Shown: positions 47,626 to 59,379, counted from the stretch's first letter. The stretch: DNA of 64,000 bases from Lumbricus rubellus (GCA_945859605.1 OX243825.1:20860196-20924195), one strand, 5' to 3'. A program made the numbers and translations. The notes: generated from the letters alone by a model not told the origin.

Positions 47626-48978
47626 ATTCGTTCACTCACTCAATCGCACTTACTCTCACCCCTCCCCCCCTCCAATTCATCTGCGTTTACTCGAAGTGTC
47701 GCGCTATCGTCGGAACCATTTTGAATGCAGTCTAGACCACATTCATCGTAAGCAAAATAATTATTACGTGCAATGTCGAAATATTTTGTACTCACACGAG
47801 TTTTGACAATCCATCGCTTAACTAGATATCCTGCAACTGTCAAAACCTTTGAAATGCCTTCGGAAAGTCCGCCACTGCTTGTACTCTGGCAGTGCATGCC
47901 AGTCCAAAACCTGGGCAAAGGAGGAGGGCGACAGCGTTTAATCTGGACGTCTCTGGGGAGGGAAAGTTCCCCCCCTAGAAATGAGAATTACACACAAAAA
48001 ATCTAGAGGTCTTGTACACACGTATATTTATATACGTGACATTCCTCACCCAGAAAAGGTAAGTATGCAGCATTTCTCCTGTCCAGAAAATTCGACAGGT
48101 TTATATAAACATGTACATGCAAAGAATTAGACTGCGGTCATTTCCCCACCCCCGCCCCGATACCTAACCCCCTCTAAGCAGAGGGACTAGATTTAATACT
48201 CCACTGTTCATCGTTGAAAACACATGTAGTGTCGTTAAACAGCAACAAGTTATGGCTCCGGAAGGTATTTCTCGTTTAACTGGAAGTGTTACAATGTTCG
48301 CTCGCATCTCTGCGCGTATGCCTGGTGTCCTCCATGCATTGGCTCCCGATCATCCAGCACATTCATTATTCATTCATTCATTGTGAGAATTTTATATGGC
48401 TCCGCCTCAAGATGATATCGATTCTCAAAGGTGCTTGTAATTATGGTATCTTTTATCGTTTTACATAGTGTTATTGATAGAGTATTATATTTCCGGGAAC
48501 TCTTTACCGTAACATTGGCGCGCCCTGATCTCTACGCTCGGCCATGTAGAGGTGACTTTGTGGTTCCATAAATTACATGTATATTCGCTCAGCCACTATA
48601 ATTATTTTTCATATACGACGTCGGAGTCGTTCTCGATTGTGGGTCCCTTCTCTTTAGAATAATACTCTTTGCAGTAACCTTGAAGTGGCGCTGTATAAAT
48701 TTCGGAGATAAATTTAGTCTGTATACATTCCGACTCTCTGTATATATGTAGGCTACACTGTGCGTTCACCCACATCAACGCATTATCAATCCTTCTAAAA
48801 TCTAAACTAACACGTAAAACTTTTCGTTTCGTGATTCTCTAATCTCTATAATGTACCAATGTGACGCTCCATGGATTGCTTGCATCAGTTACTTACATGT
48901 ATGCATATAGTGAATATGTCTGAAACGTGACCATGAACTTGATAAAGTATAGGGCTCAAAATGCAGTATCAAGAAAGA

Positions 48979-48987
48979 AAGTATGTA

Positions 48988-49019
<32 letters not shown>

Positions 49020-49335
49020 CATGTATGCATGTACATGTATATATGCATGTAAACATGTATGTATGTATGTACGTATGCACGTATGCACGTATGCACGTAT
49101 GTATGTATGTATGTATGTATGTATGTATGTATGTATGTATGTATGTATTTTTGTATGTATGTATGTATGTATGTATGTATGTATGTATGTATGTATGTAT
49201 GTATGTATGTATGTATGTATGTATGTATGTATGTATGTATGTGTGTATGTATGTAAGTATGTGTGTGTATGTATGTATGTATGTATGTATGTATGTATGT
49301 ATGTATGAATGTATGTATGTATGTATGTATGTATG

Positions 49336-49363
<28 letters not shown>
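48979..49363. repeat. (GTAT)n microsatellite, left of the LINE
   Basis: GT and GTAT repeats with scattered variants, running directly into the reverse-transcriptase frame at about 49364. Confidence 0.95.
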
Positions 49364-49366
<3 letters not shown>

Positions 49367-50980
49367 TCAATTACAGACCCATTTCCGTTCTTCCTTACTT
49401 CTCCAAGTTCTATGAAAAACTTATGTATAATCGACTCTATGGCTATGTTAAAAACTCTAACATCATTTATCCATCTCAGCATGGATTTCAACCTGGTCAT
49501 TCCCCCTATATGGCCTTATTAAATATGCAGGACATGATTTCAAAGGCTATTGAAAATAATGAATACTCAGTGGGAATCTTCTTTGATCTAGCTAAAGCGT
49601 TTGATACGGTAGACCATAATATTTTGCTTAAAAAATTAGACAACTATGGAATTAGGGGGACTCAGCTCAGATGGTTTGCCAGCTATTTTGAGAGCCGTAC
49701 ACAAAGAGTTCTCTGTAATGGTGTCCTTTCTGAGCTAGGGTTGATCAAATATGGAGTTCCTCAAGGCTCCAACCTCGGACCACTCCTTTTCCTGCTTTAT
49801 ATTAATGACTTGGCCAATGTCTCTCCAACAATGTTTTTTATTCTATTTGCCGATGACACCAACGTTTTTTACTCCAATGGTTCATGGCAGACGTTGTTTC
49901 AAACTGTGAACGTTGAACTATCTAGCATAGCTGTTTGGTTCCATGCAAATAAACTCACCCTTAATTTAGATAAAACCAACTTTATTTTATTTAAATCCCA
50001 CCGGAAAATAAAGCCAAATGACAATCTCTGTTTGCTTATTGATGATATTTCCATCAATCAAGTTGAATCTACAAAATTCTTAGGTGTGCATATAGATCAA
50101 CATTTGACCTGGAAAGTTCATATTAATCAAATTGCAACTAAAATTGCTAAAAATATTGGTATTATTTCCCGCGTTGCTTATATCTTGCCAAAGACAATTA
50201 GAATGAATTTGTATTATACCCTTGTCTACCCCTACCTCACATATTGCAACCTTGTTTGGGCATCGACATACGAATCCAGGCTTCATAAACTTGTAATCTT
50301 ACAGAAGAGGGCTGTTCGTATAATTGCGGGTATTCGTAAACGGGAACACACTGGCCCTTCCTTTAATGAACTTCATCTCCTGAAAATTGACCAGATAAAG
50401 GATCTCCAAATTAGCGAGTTCTTTTTTCGACTCGAACACGGTCTCCTTCCTTCGGTATTCCAAGGTTACCTCCCTCACGCCTCTGACATCCATTCGCATT
50501 TCACTAGGAATTCATCTGCTTTTCGCCCTGTCAAAGCTCAATCTAATACTAGGCGGTTTACTATTAAATCTTATGGCACTAAAGTATGGAACACAATACC
50601 AATTGACATTCGTCAATCGAGTAGTCTGCAGGTATTTAAAAAGAAACTTCGTGTTCTTCTACTCTCCTCCACTAATGCTACTTGAAGTGCACATGACCAT
50701 GTGTAGTTAAGATTTTAGTTAAGTACTTAGTTAAGTTTGTTTCTCTATATGCTCTTGACAAAATAAGCTTTTCTGCAATCTGTCATCACCTAATTTGTTT
50801 TAGTCTCTTTCTTTTAAGCTATCTTGATTAATTTTTCTTGGGACTTTTTTACTTGGGTGACCCTTCCCAGCGGGATGTCCATCCCTTTTGGGCCCCCCTT
50901 TGTAGCCAATGCATGCATGTTTTGTACTTTTATTGTTTTCTTGTTTTCTGGTTGCAATAAAGTGAATTGTATTGTATTGT
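49364..50980 (+). mobile_element. 5'-truncated non-LTR retrotransposon (CR1/Jockey group) with open RT frame
   Basis: The frame from about 49366 to the stop at 50683-50685 encodes some 440 aa of reverse transcriptase and C-terminal domain with no internal stop. Motifs: NYRPISVLP, HGFQPGHSP, FDLAKAFDTVDH, GVPQGSNLGPLLFLLYINDL, the catalytic FADDT (about 49846-49860), ANKLTLNLDKTN, KFLGVHID and the C-terminal TKVWNTIPIDIR. The endonuclease and the first part of RT are missing. A 300-bp 3' UTR has AATAAA at 50956-50961 and ends in (ATTGT)n. Both flanks are (GTAT)n arrays. The absence of stops suggests a recent insertion. Clade placement is from motif look only. Confidence 0.9.
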
Positions 50981-51150
50981 ATGTATGTATGTATGTATGT
51001 ATGTATGTATGTATGTGTGTATGTATGTATGTATGTATGTATGTATGTATGTATGAATGTATGTATGTATGTATGTATGTATGTATGTATGTATGTATGT
51101 ATGTATGTATGTATGTATGTATGTTTGTATGTATGTATGTATGTTTGTAC
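50981..51150. repeat. (GTAT)n microsatellite, right of the LINE
   Basis: Continuation of the GTAT tract after the LINE tail, with few variants. Confidence 0.95.
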
Positions 51151-51209
51151 GTACGTACAGGTATACACGTGTGCTATATGCTTCATACATGTATGTATGT
51201 ATGTATCTA

Positions 51210-51394
51210 TGTGTGTACGTGCACCTGTTATAGCGCCCCTTCAAGAAACCTGCTCAGAGGCGCACCCGACTACTACGCGGACACTTAATCGGAGTTTCAC
51301 ACCAAACAAAACGCATGAGCAATTGCGAGTGAAGGACTTGACCAAGGTCCCTACGCGGCGGCACTTAAGATAGATTCAAACCCGCAATCTTCGG
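51210..51394 (-). repeat. tRNA-derived SINE, family A (diverged)
   Basis: Minus-strand copy: tail words GTTATAGCGCCCCTTCAAG and CAGAGGCGC are clear; the B box region (GCGGGTTTGAATCT) is partly decayed. Confidence 0.75.
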
Positions 51395-52500
51395 CCCCCC
51401 CCCCACATGACATTGTATACGTACATGTGCATGTATGTGCATGCATGTATGTATAGGTATACGACGTGTGCTTCATTGCTTACCTATAGTTCCATCGAGA
51501 TGTCGCTGTCCAGTGAAATGCCGTCTCTCTATCGTCGCGATTTTGTTCTTGAAGGAATGAGCTGCTGAGACAGAGGCATCATGAGGCAGCAGCAGCAGCA
51601 GCAGCAGCGGCGATGGCAGTCAAGCTGCAGCGACAGGTAGGCGATGAGGAAAGTCACCGCATCCTCCTCCACCGCCATCCCCGTCGCCATCCTCATCAGC
51701 CGTTGTCGTTCTTCAACCTCAGCAGCCGTCAACAAAGCCCCGACCAATGGATGGATGGAGGGCGGTGGCGCGTCTGACTGGCGCCGTCCATCCGCCGGGT
51801 GGGGGGTGTAGAGTGGGATGGAAACGGGGCGGAGGGAAGAGAGACCATTGTGGTTGGGGAGACAAAGGAGGCAGGAATGAGGCTCATCGGGGAGGAGGAG
51901 GATGGGGAGGATGGGGAGGATGGGGAGGATGGAGGAGGAAGGGGAGGATGGGGAATATGGGGAGGAGGAGGTGTACGCCATCGGGAAAGCGAGTGTTGAG
52001 TGGATCGGAGGAATGAATGGGGGAAAGGGCAAATAAAGGGACTGATGAAGAAAGAGGGTAAATACTAGTGGATTGGGGTGAAATGGGAGAAGCAGGTGGC
52101 ATGCATGGGGGAGGATGTAGATGGGTGAAAAAAGGTAGTTTCTGTTTGCGACATTGTGTGAAACGAAATTGATGATCGAACCCCTCCAATTATTTCCATG
52201 CTTAATTGGAACTGGCACCACCCGTGAACAGCAGTACTTAGTCGAGTTAAATGAGCCAGTAATTGAAGCGATACAGAAATGAAAAATTCAGATGTGAAAT
52301 GAAATGACGAATGAACTTGGTTTGAAGTGAGGCAAAAAGGAGGAATTGCGAAACGATAAATTCTTGTGGATAAGCAAACTATGAATGAAATCTGTTATAA
52401 GATAATTGGGAAAATAATGAATATGTGAGTACAATCAAATGAGGAAACATGGCGGATGATAATGAGAAAAAGGGAGTTGACAGTTTGCCGACCAAAAGTG
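51395..52500. other. Gene-free stretch with (AGC)n and G-rich DNA
   Basis: An (AGC)n run (51590-51610) and a purine-rich GGGGAGGAT array (51890-51960). A 230-codon minus-strand frame across it is compositionally driven and not called. Confidence 0.55.
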
Positions 52501-52676
52501 TGGGACTCGGTGGTGTAGTGGTGGCGTCGTTGCCTTGAAGCCGGAAGGTTCGAGGTTCGAATCCACCTAGCCCCGTAAAGACCTTGGGCAAGTCCTTCAC
52601 TCACAATTCTCAGCGCTTTGGCGTGAAACTCCGATGCAGTGTCCGTTCTGCATTCGTGAGCGCCTCTGAGTAGGCG
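52501..52676 (+). repeat. tRNA-derived SINE, family A, 3'-truncated
   Basis: Perfect A box TGGTGTAGTGG and B box GGTTCGAATCC. It stops at GCGCCTCTGAGTAGG, where the next copy follows in the same orientation. Confidence 0.88.
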
Positions 52677-52679
52677 TGG

Positions 52680-52897
52680 TTGGGCGCGGTGGTGTAGTGG
52701 TGGCGTCGTTGCCTTGGAGCCGGAAGGTTCGAGGTTCGAATCCACCTCGCCGCGTAAGAACCTTGCAAGTCCTTCACTCACAATTGCTCAGCGCTTCGGC
52801 GTGAAACTCCGATGCATTGTCCGCTCTGCATTCGGGAGCGCCTCTGAGTAGTGAGCTTGAAGTGGCGCTATAACAAGTGCACATACAAACAAACAAA
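52680..52897 (+). repeat. tRNA-derived SINE, family A, best-preserved copy
   Basis: A box TGGTGTAGTGG at 52690-52700 and B box GGTTCGAATCC at 52733-52743 are both perfect RNA polymerase III promoter matches. The body and tail (CTTGAAGTGGCGCTATAACA) end in ACAAACAAACAAA. Confidence 0.92.
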
Positions 52898-53291
52898 TGG
52901 AATGCATGTAAAATAAAACACCCTCAGTTTGTATAGGATTAAGCCGCTTAAACGAGTGATAGGAGACTGAATGAAAGGAGAGAGCGCATTTAAGATGGAT
53001 GAAATCATTGGATGAAAAGGACAAAGCGTTATTAGATAATAGTGGATATTTGACAAGTTATAAATAATTTTTATTGAAACACGCTGAAGCTATAAAATTA
53101 TGCCAATAAATAGTATTAAATACTATTAGGACAAAAGATCAGACACAAGCTCACAACACACTTTCCCTGCGGTGACAGTGCATCATGGTGATTGATGACG
53201 CATTATTTGACTTCGTATACGCATGGCTGAATCGCAGAGGTGACAACGAAAATCTAGGAAACAAACGACAATATCCATCTATACATATGCA

Positions 53292-53408
53292 ATGTTATCC
53301 ACATATGTACATATATATATATGCTCGATATCCACGTGTCATTTATATATATATATATATGCTCGATATCCACGTGTCATTTATATATATATATATATAT
53401 ATATATAA
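53292..53408. repeat. (TA)n tract with tandem 36-bp unit
   Basis: Two copies of GCTCGATATCCACGTGTCAT separated and flanked by (TA)n. Confidence 0.85.
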
Positions 53409-53562
53409 TAACTGAGTTCTGACAAAGGACGAAATATTGGATGTGCAGTCAACCGTAACGTATACCTTGACAAGTGATGCAGATGCTTCTGATTCTAGGC
53501 TTGTTATCATCATCATCATCAGCAGCAGCAGCAGCATCTGCCGCATCAATAGCAGTATGCAG

Positions 53563-54150
53563 CATGGGCGGAGATTTAGAGGGGAACAGGTGGGACGGTC
53601 CCCCAAAAGCTTTTAGTTGGGACCGAGATGCTCACATACCCACAATATTTCATAAACATTTCATTAATATCATTAAATTTGAAAAAAGCTTGAAAACCTA
53701 AGGTTATAGTGTGCAAATCCAAAACATTATAAACAATTGGGAGGCGACACTCTGAAGTCTTGAAGTCTTAAAGCATGACTATCAGCATTGAATTTTTTAT
53801 TTAATCTTCAACCATGAGATGACAGCTTAAAATGTTACCATTACAGTGTGTAAATTAAAAAAACTAAACAATTGGGATACACTATTGAAATCTTAAACCA
53901 TTATCAGCACTGAAATTATGAAGAATTTCACCTAAATGACAGCCTAAATTCTACCGCAGCGGTGTGGAAATTTAAAAAAATTAAACAATATTATTGGGGG
54001 AGACACTATTGAAGTCTTAAACCAATATCAGCACTGAAATGATGAACAATTTCACTTAAATGACAGCCTAAATTCTACCATAGCGCCGATAGCGGTGTAA
54101 AAAATCTTTAAAATTAGACGATGTGGAGGGAACACACCCCCCCCCCACTC
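53563..54150. repeat. Dispersed-repeat fragment and tandem 115-125 bp repeats
   Basis: Begins with a MITE-like end CATGGGCGGAGATTTAGAGG. Then three loose copies of a segment with ATTGAAGTCTTAAACC, ATCAGCACTGAAATGATGA and ATGACAGCCTAAATTCTACC (about 53740-54110). Confidence 0.5.
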
Positions 54151-54743
54151 TCTCTCTCTCTCTCTCTCATGCTCGGCTGTCATTTTAGCAAAATTGTTCA
54201 TCATTTCAGTGCTAATGAAATGTCCACGCAAATAGGTTATTAAATGACTTGCTTCGATAACTGATCCTAACTTCACATCATCTTATTGAAGGTGAGATGC
54301 AGAGTCGTCTTTCTCTTCGAAAGGCGCTATATAAAGTTCTAGGTGACAATTACAGGCATGCGCGGTGAGGGAGGCGGCGACATTGCAATAAAATGCCGAA
54401 GTCGAAGGTGGGTGGGGTAAAAACGAGAAAGACATTATTGTCCACTTGAGCATTTGACATCATGATCCCCGGTCAGTTTTATCGGAGAAAGACAATTGAG
54501 ATAATTGTGAAGCACGTCACTGGTAACTGGACACCACCGATGTATTGTTATATCTGGTCTTCCAATTCTCATTATGGTATTCGTTCCGTCTCGATGTGAT
54601 CGTGTGTCCTGACTTTAAACGCTCGCATATTCATCTGTTCGAGTTGGACACCTATTATATTGTGGCTGAAGGATGCCGAGGGGCCAGAGGCAAATGCCAT
54701 CCATGAGTCCTGCGACTTTTATAAAGGGTATACCTATATCGAC

Positions 54744-56020
54744 CAGTGTTATTTATATTAACTGAAACTGTAACTGAAATAGCAGAATAACTGAAAAATC
54801 ATTGTGAGTTAACTCCAACTGAAACTGAAACTGAAAAATGTTGAATAACTGAAACTGTAATAGAAACTGAAAAACAATAACTGTATAACTGAAGAATCAA
54901 AAGGAGTTAACTTGAAAATAAAACAAGAGCTTTTTTCTTACTTACTTATTGAACGGAAATTCTAATCTACTACACGTTAAGTTCTCTATGTTCATTTCAC
55001 TTCCGGTTCCTGTTTCTTTCCTATTCCTTTCCTGCTCAGGCTTCGGCGGTAAACTGGTAGACAATCTTCGACTAGAACCATGTTTAAGCCAAGTAGCGGA
55101 AGAAAATTAGAAAGCGGCGTTTGGGAACATTTTGTTTTTGAAGCGGCATTAGAATATAGGAGCTGGGTTTATGAAAAAGTCTAATGGTTTTCTTGCTTAA
55201 ATAGAAGCTGAATTGACAATTTTCATCATGTGTCTCAACATGCATCCAGCTTCTATTTCAGATAGAAAAAAAACTTGATCCATCTTCCATTTCTTAAGCG
55301 GTTTTTCATCAATCCAGCTTCTATTTCACCTGTAAAAAGCTTCATCCAGCTTCCATTTCTCAAGCGTTTTCTCATTAATCCGGCTTCTATTTCTGTGGAC
55401 GAGTTGTCGGTGGACCAGTTGTCCGTGGACAAGTTGTCGTTGGACGAGTTGTCGGTGAACCAGTTGTCGTGGAACCCAGCTGCTCGCTACTGCACTGACT
55501 GATGCCTGCCACCGCTGCTGTCAAAGAAGCAACCATCTTCAACGGTGACCTAGATAATGGACTGTCCTTCTGGGTGGATCGACAGAGCTCCTATCCATCT
55601 CTGGCCCTGATTGCAGAAGACTTCGTATCCGCGCCTGCTTCACAAGCATACGTTGAGCGCGTCTTCTCAGCTTGTTGGGACTTGTGTGCAAGAAAGCGAA
55701 ACAGATTAAGTGTAAACCTGGAACGTCGTGTGTTCCTTAAAGTCAACCGACAATATTTAAAATCTGATTGATCTCCTATTCAACTTTCTGGGAGCTTTGC
55801 GCAATATGTGTGACTGCGATCAGTGTTTTAGTAGTTGTGACGTTTGAAAATACATGTACTAACTGTAACTGAAACTGTAACTGAAAAATAAAAAATAACT
55901 GTAACTGAAACTGAAAAATCTCATCGTAGTTAACTGTAACTGAAACTGTAACTGGAAAAAAATAAAATAGATAACTGTAACTGAAACTGTAACTGAATAA
56001 CCATAACTGAAATAACACTG
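54744..56020 (+). mobile_element. hAT transposon, internally deleted, with intact ends
   Basis: 1277 bp with inverted ends CAGTGTTATTT and a perfect 8-bp duplication ATATCGAC (54736-54743 and 56021-56028), the hallmark of hAT insertions. Both subterminal regions (54757-54910 and 55858-56015) are packed with AACTGAAACTGTAACTG words in the same orientation. The middle carries a transposase C-terminal piece (55502-55771) and two internal tandem repeats (about 55250-55395 and 55397-55475). Confidence 0.93.
55502..55771 (+). pseudogene. hAT transposase C-terminal dimerisation domain remnant
   Basis: 89 codons. FWVDRQSSYPSLALIAEDFV, ASQAYVERVFSACWDLCARK and RNRLSVNLERRVFLKVN are the classic hAT C-terminal dimerisation block. 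Catalytic N-terminal parts are absent; upstream is a 15-bp tandem repeat instead. It is a remnant, not a host gene, because the whole lies between hAT ends. Confidence 0.9.
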
Positions 56021-56184
56021 ATATCGACAAAAGTTAATGACTTATGCATGCCTCTTCAAATATAATACTGCAGAGAATTTATTGTAGCTGAGGGCAGCCA
56101 GGAGGAGGCAGGGGCAATTGACCCAGGGGCCCGGCAATTTTAGAGGCCCGACTTGGTAGTTATATACAGAGAAAAGTTTATGAT

Positions 56185-56239
56185 TTAACACTTTGACCGC
56201 CTACACGCCATGTTAAATGACTGGCGGTCAACGTGTTAA
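56185..56239. mobile_element. TTAA-bounded palindromic micro-element
   Basis: 55 bp with ends TTAACACTTTGACCGCC and GGCGGTCAACGTGTTAA. Confidence 0.68.
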
Positions 56240-56273
56240 GCCTTTTTAAATATACGTGTAGTATGTATACTGT

Positions 56274-56429
56274 AGGACGCGGTGGTGTGGCGGTAAGTTT
56301 GTCGCTTTGTGACAGAAGGGTCGCAGGTTCGAATCTACCTCAAGCCAGTATAGGCCTACGTAACGACCTTGGACCGCAACCTTCCAACTCCAGAGCACCG
56401 AACATACAACAACGCCACTGTGCCCCACA
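56274..56429. repeat. Two SINE heads in inverted orientation
   Basis: A plus-strand head (GGACGCGGTGGTGTGGCGG, B box GGTTCGAATCT, 56274-56346) faces a minus-strand head fragment (56380-56429, reading GTGGGGCACAGTGGCG on the minus strand). Confidence 0.7.
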
Positions 56430-56898
56430 AAATTACCCTTATCCTGCGCTGCGTTTTCAAGCTCTTGCATGCCAACAAATTTAACCGCAACCATTGTGTT
56501 TTGCTGCATGTTTACCTCCTGTAAAAATATCTTGGGGCGCCTATATGGTATAGGCCTACACAGAATGCCATAGATCTTAATACATGTAATTGCCCATGCA
56601 TGTACAACATAAAGTGACTCATTTATCCAGACAATAACATGGCCACTTATTGTTTCTTAATCGTGTCTGCGTTTGCGCTCTCACGACCGAGCTAATTTGC
56701 CAGGCAATGTGTCAACACGGATATACATGTAGCATCAATCTGCTGCGAGAAATATATCCATCGCTTAGCGAACGAAACACGAAGAAATTACTGCATGTAA
56801 TATAGTCTTAGTGAGCGTGTCATGACGTCTTTATAGGAAGAGGCAATAATAGACACAACATCGTGATGTACCGTTATATATAATTATACACAAATATA

Positions 56899-58068
56899 CA
56901 GGGTGGGCCATAAAAAGTAACCCCCTAAGGTTTTTTGCCAATATCTTGGCCAGAAGTAGGAATTTCGAATTGAAATTTTACAGTCTTACAGGCAATTCAT
57001 ACACATGATGGTTAGATTTCAAAAAATATTTCAAAGACAACGAAAGTTATAACACTTTTAGTGAGGCCACCCACCGTTTTTTGACGATTCAAAAACAAAC
57101 GCAAAAAATTAGGTTTTTTGCCAATATCATGGCCAGAAGTAAGAATTTCAAAATGAAATTTTACATGCTTAAAGACAATTCATATTTACACATGAAGGCC
57201 AGATTTCATCGACATAATTCAAACACAACACATGTTATGCCACTTTTAGTAAGGCCATCCCCTCCCCGTTTCTTGACGATTCAAAAACGAAACGCAATGA
57301 AAAGCAGCAAAAACACAATTCTATTAAGTCTCATCTCAAATAACTGTTGTCAAATGAACTTGATAGTGCTTCACAACTTGTGTTCAATGTGCCCGTCACC
57401 AGTGCCAAAACTTCTTTTGAGTCTCTTTGCAAAGTTCTTGATGGACCTGTTGATTAATCTGACAGATTCCTTATTTACCAATTTGATTGTCATCTTGTTA
57501 AGTGACTTCTCAGTGACGTGCAGCTACTCTGGTATCCTGTGTCTTTTTTAAATAGTAACAATAATGATCATCTGGCAATATCAAGGCTATTTGATAACAA
57601 TTACTTGAGATGAGACTTAATAAAATCGTATTTTTGCTACTTTTTCGCTGTGTGAAGTTTTGAATCGTCAAAAAACGGTGGGTGGCCTCACTAAAAGTGA
57701 TCTAACTTTTGTTCTGTTTGAAATATTTTGATTCAATCCGGCGATCTTCTGTAGATATAAATTGTCTTTAAGCCTGTAAAATTTCATTTCAATATTCTTA
57801 CTTTTGATCAAGATATAGGCCAGAATAATTGAAATCGTTTTTTGTTACTTTTTGTTGCGTCGCGTTTTTGAATCGTCAAAAACCGGTGGGTGGCCTCACT
57901 AAAAGTGGTATAACTTTTGTTGTGTTTTAAATATTTTGTTGCAATTTTACCATTGTACGTAAATATGAATCACCTTTAAGACTGCAAAGTTTCAGTTAAA
58001 AGTTCTTATGTTTGGCCAAGATATGGGCTAAAAACTGTAGGGGGTTACTTTTTTAAAGGCACACCCTG
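56899..58068. mobile_element. TA-flanked foldback element of Tc1/mariner type, 1.17 kb
   Basis: Left end CAGGGTGGGCC and right end complement CAGGGTGTGCC, both followed by AAAAAGTAACCCCCTA, with TA on each side (56897-56898, 58069-58070). Each half has two tandem units of about 190 bp, starting GCCAATATC and ending near GACGATTCAAAAACAAACGC; the halves are inverted copies of each other around a short unique centre. No transposase recognised in the 156-codon frame at 57081-57551. Confidence 0.85.
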
Positions 58069-58069
58069 T

Positions 58070-58097
58070 ATATATATATGGGTATGGGTGTGTTTGA

Positions 58098-58156
<59 letters not shown>

Positions 58157-58690
58157 CACCCATGGCATACTCTGAGTCTTGTGTTTATATCTACAGCCGG
58201 ATATCGTCTGCCATGCAATCACGTGACCATCGATTAAGACGATATTTTGTGGTGGCATGTCTACGAATACGATTAGCATGGAAGAGACGCCAATGCAGTG
58301 ACACCATGCACTGTGATGCTGATGTGTCTGCGCGTGCGCGTGCGTACATGTGTGCACGTCAGCTGTGCACTTCCGACAAAAGACAATCTCATATCTACTG
58401 TACATGTATACCCACGCATACATACACATGCTTGCAATATAACATGGCTGGCATCCATAATGCTAATAAATGTTTACATGTTCACTGTACAAACATATAT
58501 ATAGACTTCTATTATACATATATATCATTATATAATATATATATATATATGCTTGCCTCAACATATAGTGAATCTTTCAAGTATACAACTATATATATAT
58601 ATATTATATATACATGTTGGGGTGCGTGTGTCATGGAGGGATATACTATCACCCACACCCAGACCTACCTCCAACCAACACACACACACA

Positions 58691-58721
<31 letters not shown>

Positions 58722-58754
58722 CTTCCCCATATAAATTTGCTTTATCTAACAGAG

Positions 58755-58786
<32 letters not shown>

Positions 58787-58870
58787 TACATATATTTATA
58801 TTCCATATATATATATGTATATATATTACATTATATATAGACTATATATATATACACGGAACTTGAAGCG
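58070..58870. repeat. (TA)n-rich region
   Basis: Several (TA)n tracts (58099-58153, 58530-58552, 58594-58612, 58692-58722, 58756-58785, 58806-58857) separated by short unique sequence. No gene. Confidence 0.85.
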
Positions 58871-59048
58871 ACGACAGAGGTGACTGTTTTCCGTCATGTC
58901 GACGGAAGAAGACCTGCTGCTGTGCGTGCTCTCCTTCCACAGTTGTTCTTTTCCACTGCAGCCCCACTCCCCTCACCCGTGCAATACAGGGGGCATGTAT
59001 GTCTTTGTTGTCATGCATGGTGGTGGCGGAAAAGAAGCTGTGTATAGA

Positions 59049-59180
59049 GGAGGAGGAGGAGGAGGAGGAGGAGGAGGAGGAGGAGGAGGAGGAGGAGGAG
59101 GAGGAGGAGGAGGATAAGGAGGAGAAGGAGGAGAAGGAGGAGAAGGAGGAGAAGGAGAAGAAGGAGGAGGAGGAGGAGAG
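59049..59180. repeat. (GGA)n trinucleotide array
   Basis: About 130 bp of GGA with AAG variants. The poly-Glu and poly-Leu frames are artefacts. Confidence 0.95.
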
Positions 59181-59379
59181 TAGGCTGGTGAGGAGGGGGA
59201 GGATGGTATAGGAGAATCGTGACACTTGTGGAGGTGCCGCCGGAAACGGTCACCCTGCGCCCCCACCCCCAACCAACCACACCCCCTTCTCAGGAGCAAT
59301 CCGCGGCTTTAATTCCGACAAAACGATCAACTCTGCATATATATATATATGGGTATATATATATATATATATATACACC

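Larger units (their letters stand above)
43033..48960. other. Gene-free region with simple repeats and possible regulatory DNA
   Basis: No gene recognised. Contents: the CATAGGCGTACG MITE, an (AGC)n run (43988-44023), a purine-rich block (44110-44340), a GGAT/GAAT tetranucleotide array with a higher-order unit of about 100 bp (45365-45660), a degenerate ATGCCAATGACTTAA minisatellite (45762-46070), a CpG-rich unique block (46080-46500), GA-rich DNA (46530-46600), a CTCA-rich array (47100-47395) and a SINE (47404-47625). Confidence 0.6.

Noticed and set aside
51529..52221. 230-codon minus-strand frame
   Set aside because: Driven by G-rich and (AGC)n tracts, with poly-Cys and Pro/His/Ser runs. 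No domain and no splice logic.
57081..57551. 156-codon frame inside the TA-flanked foldback element
   Set aside because: No transposase catalytic motif could be seen, and the frame crosses the tandem unit and the unique centre.
58842..59299. Ser-, Pro-, Leu- and Glu-rich frames on both strands
   Set aside because: Shadows of the (GGA)n array.
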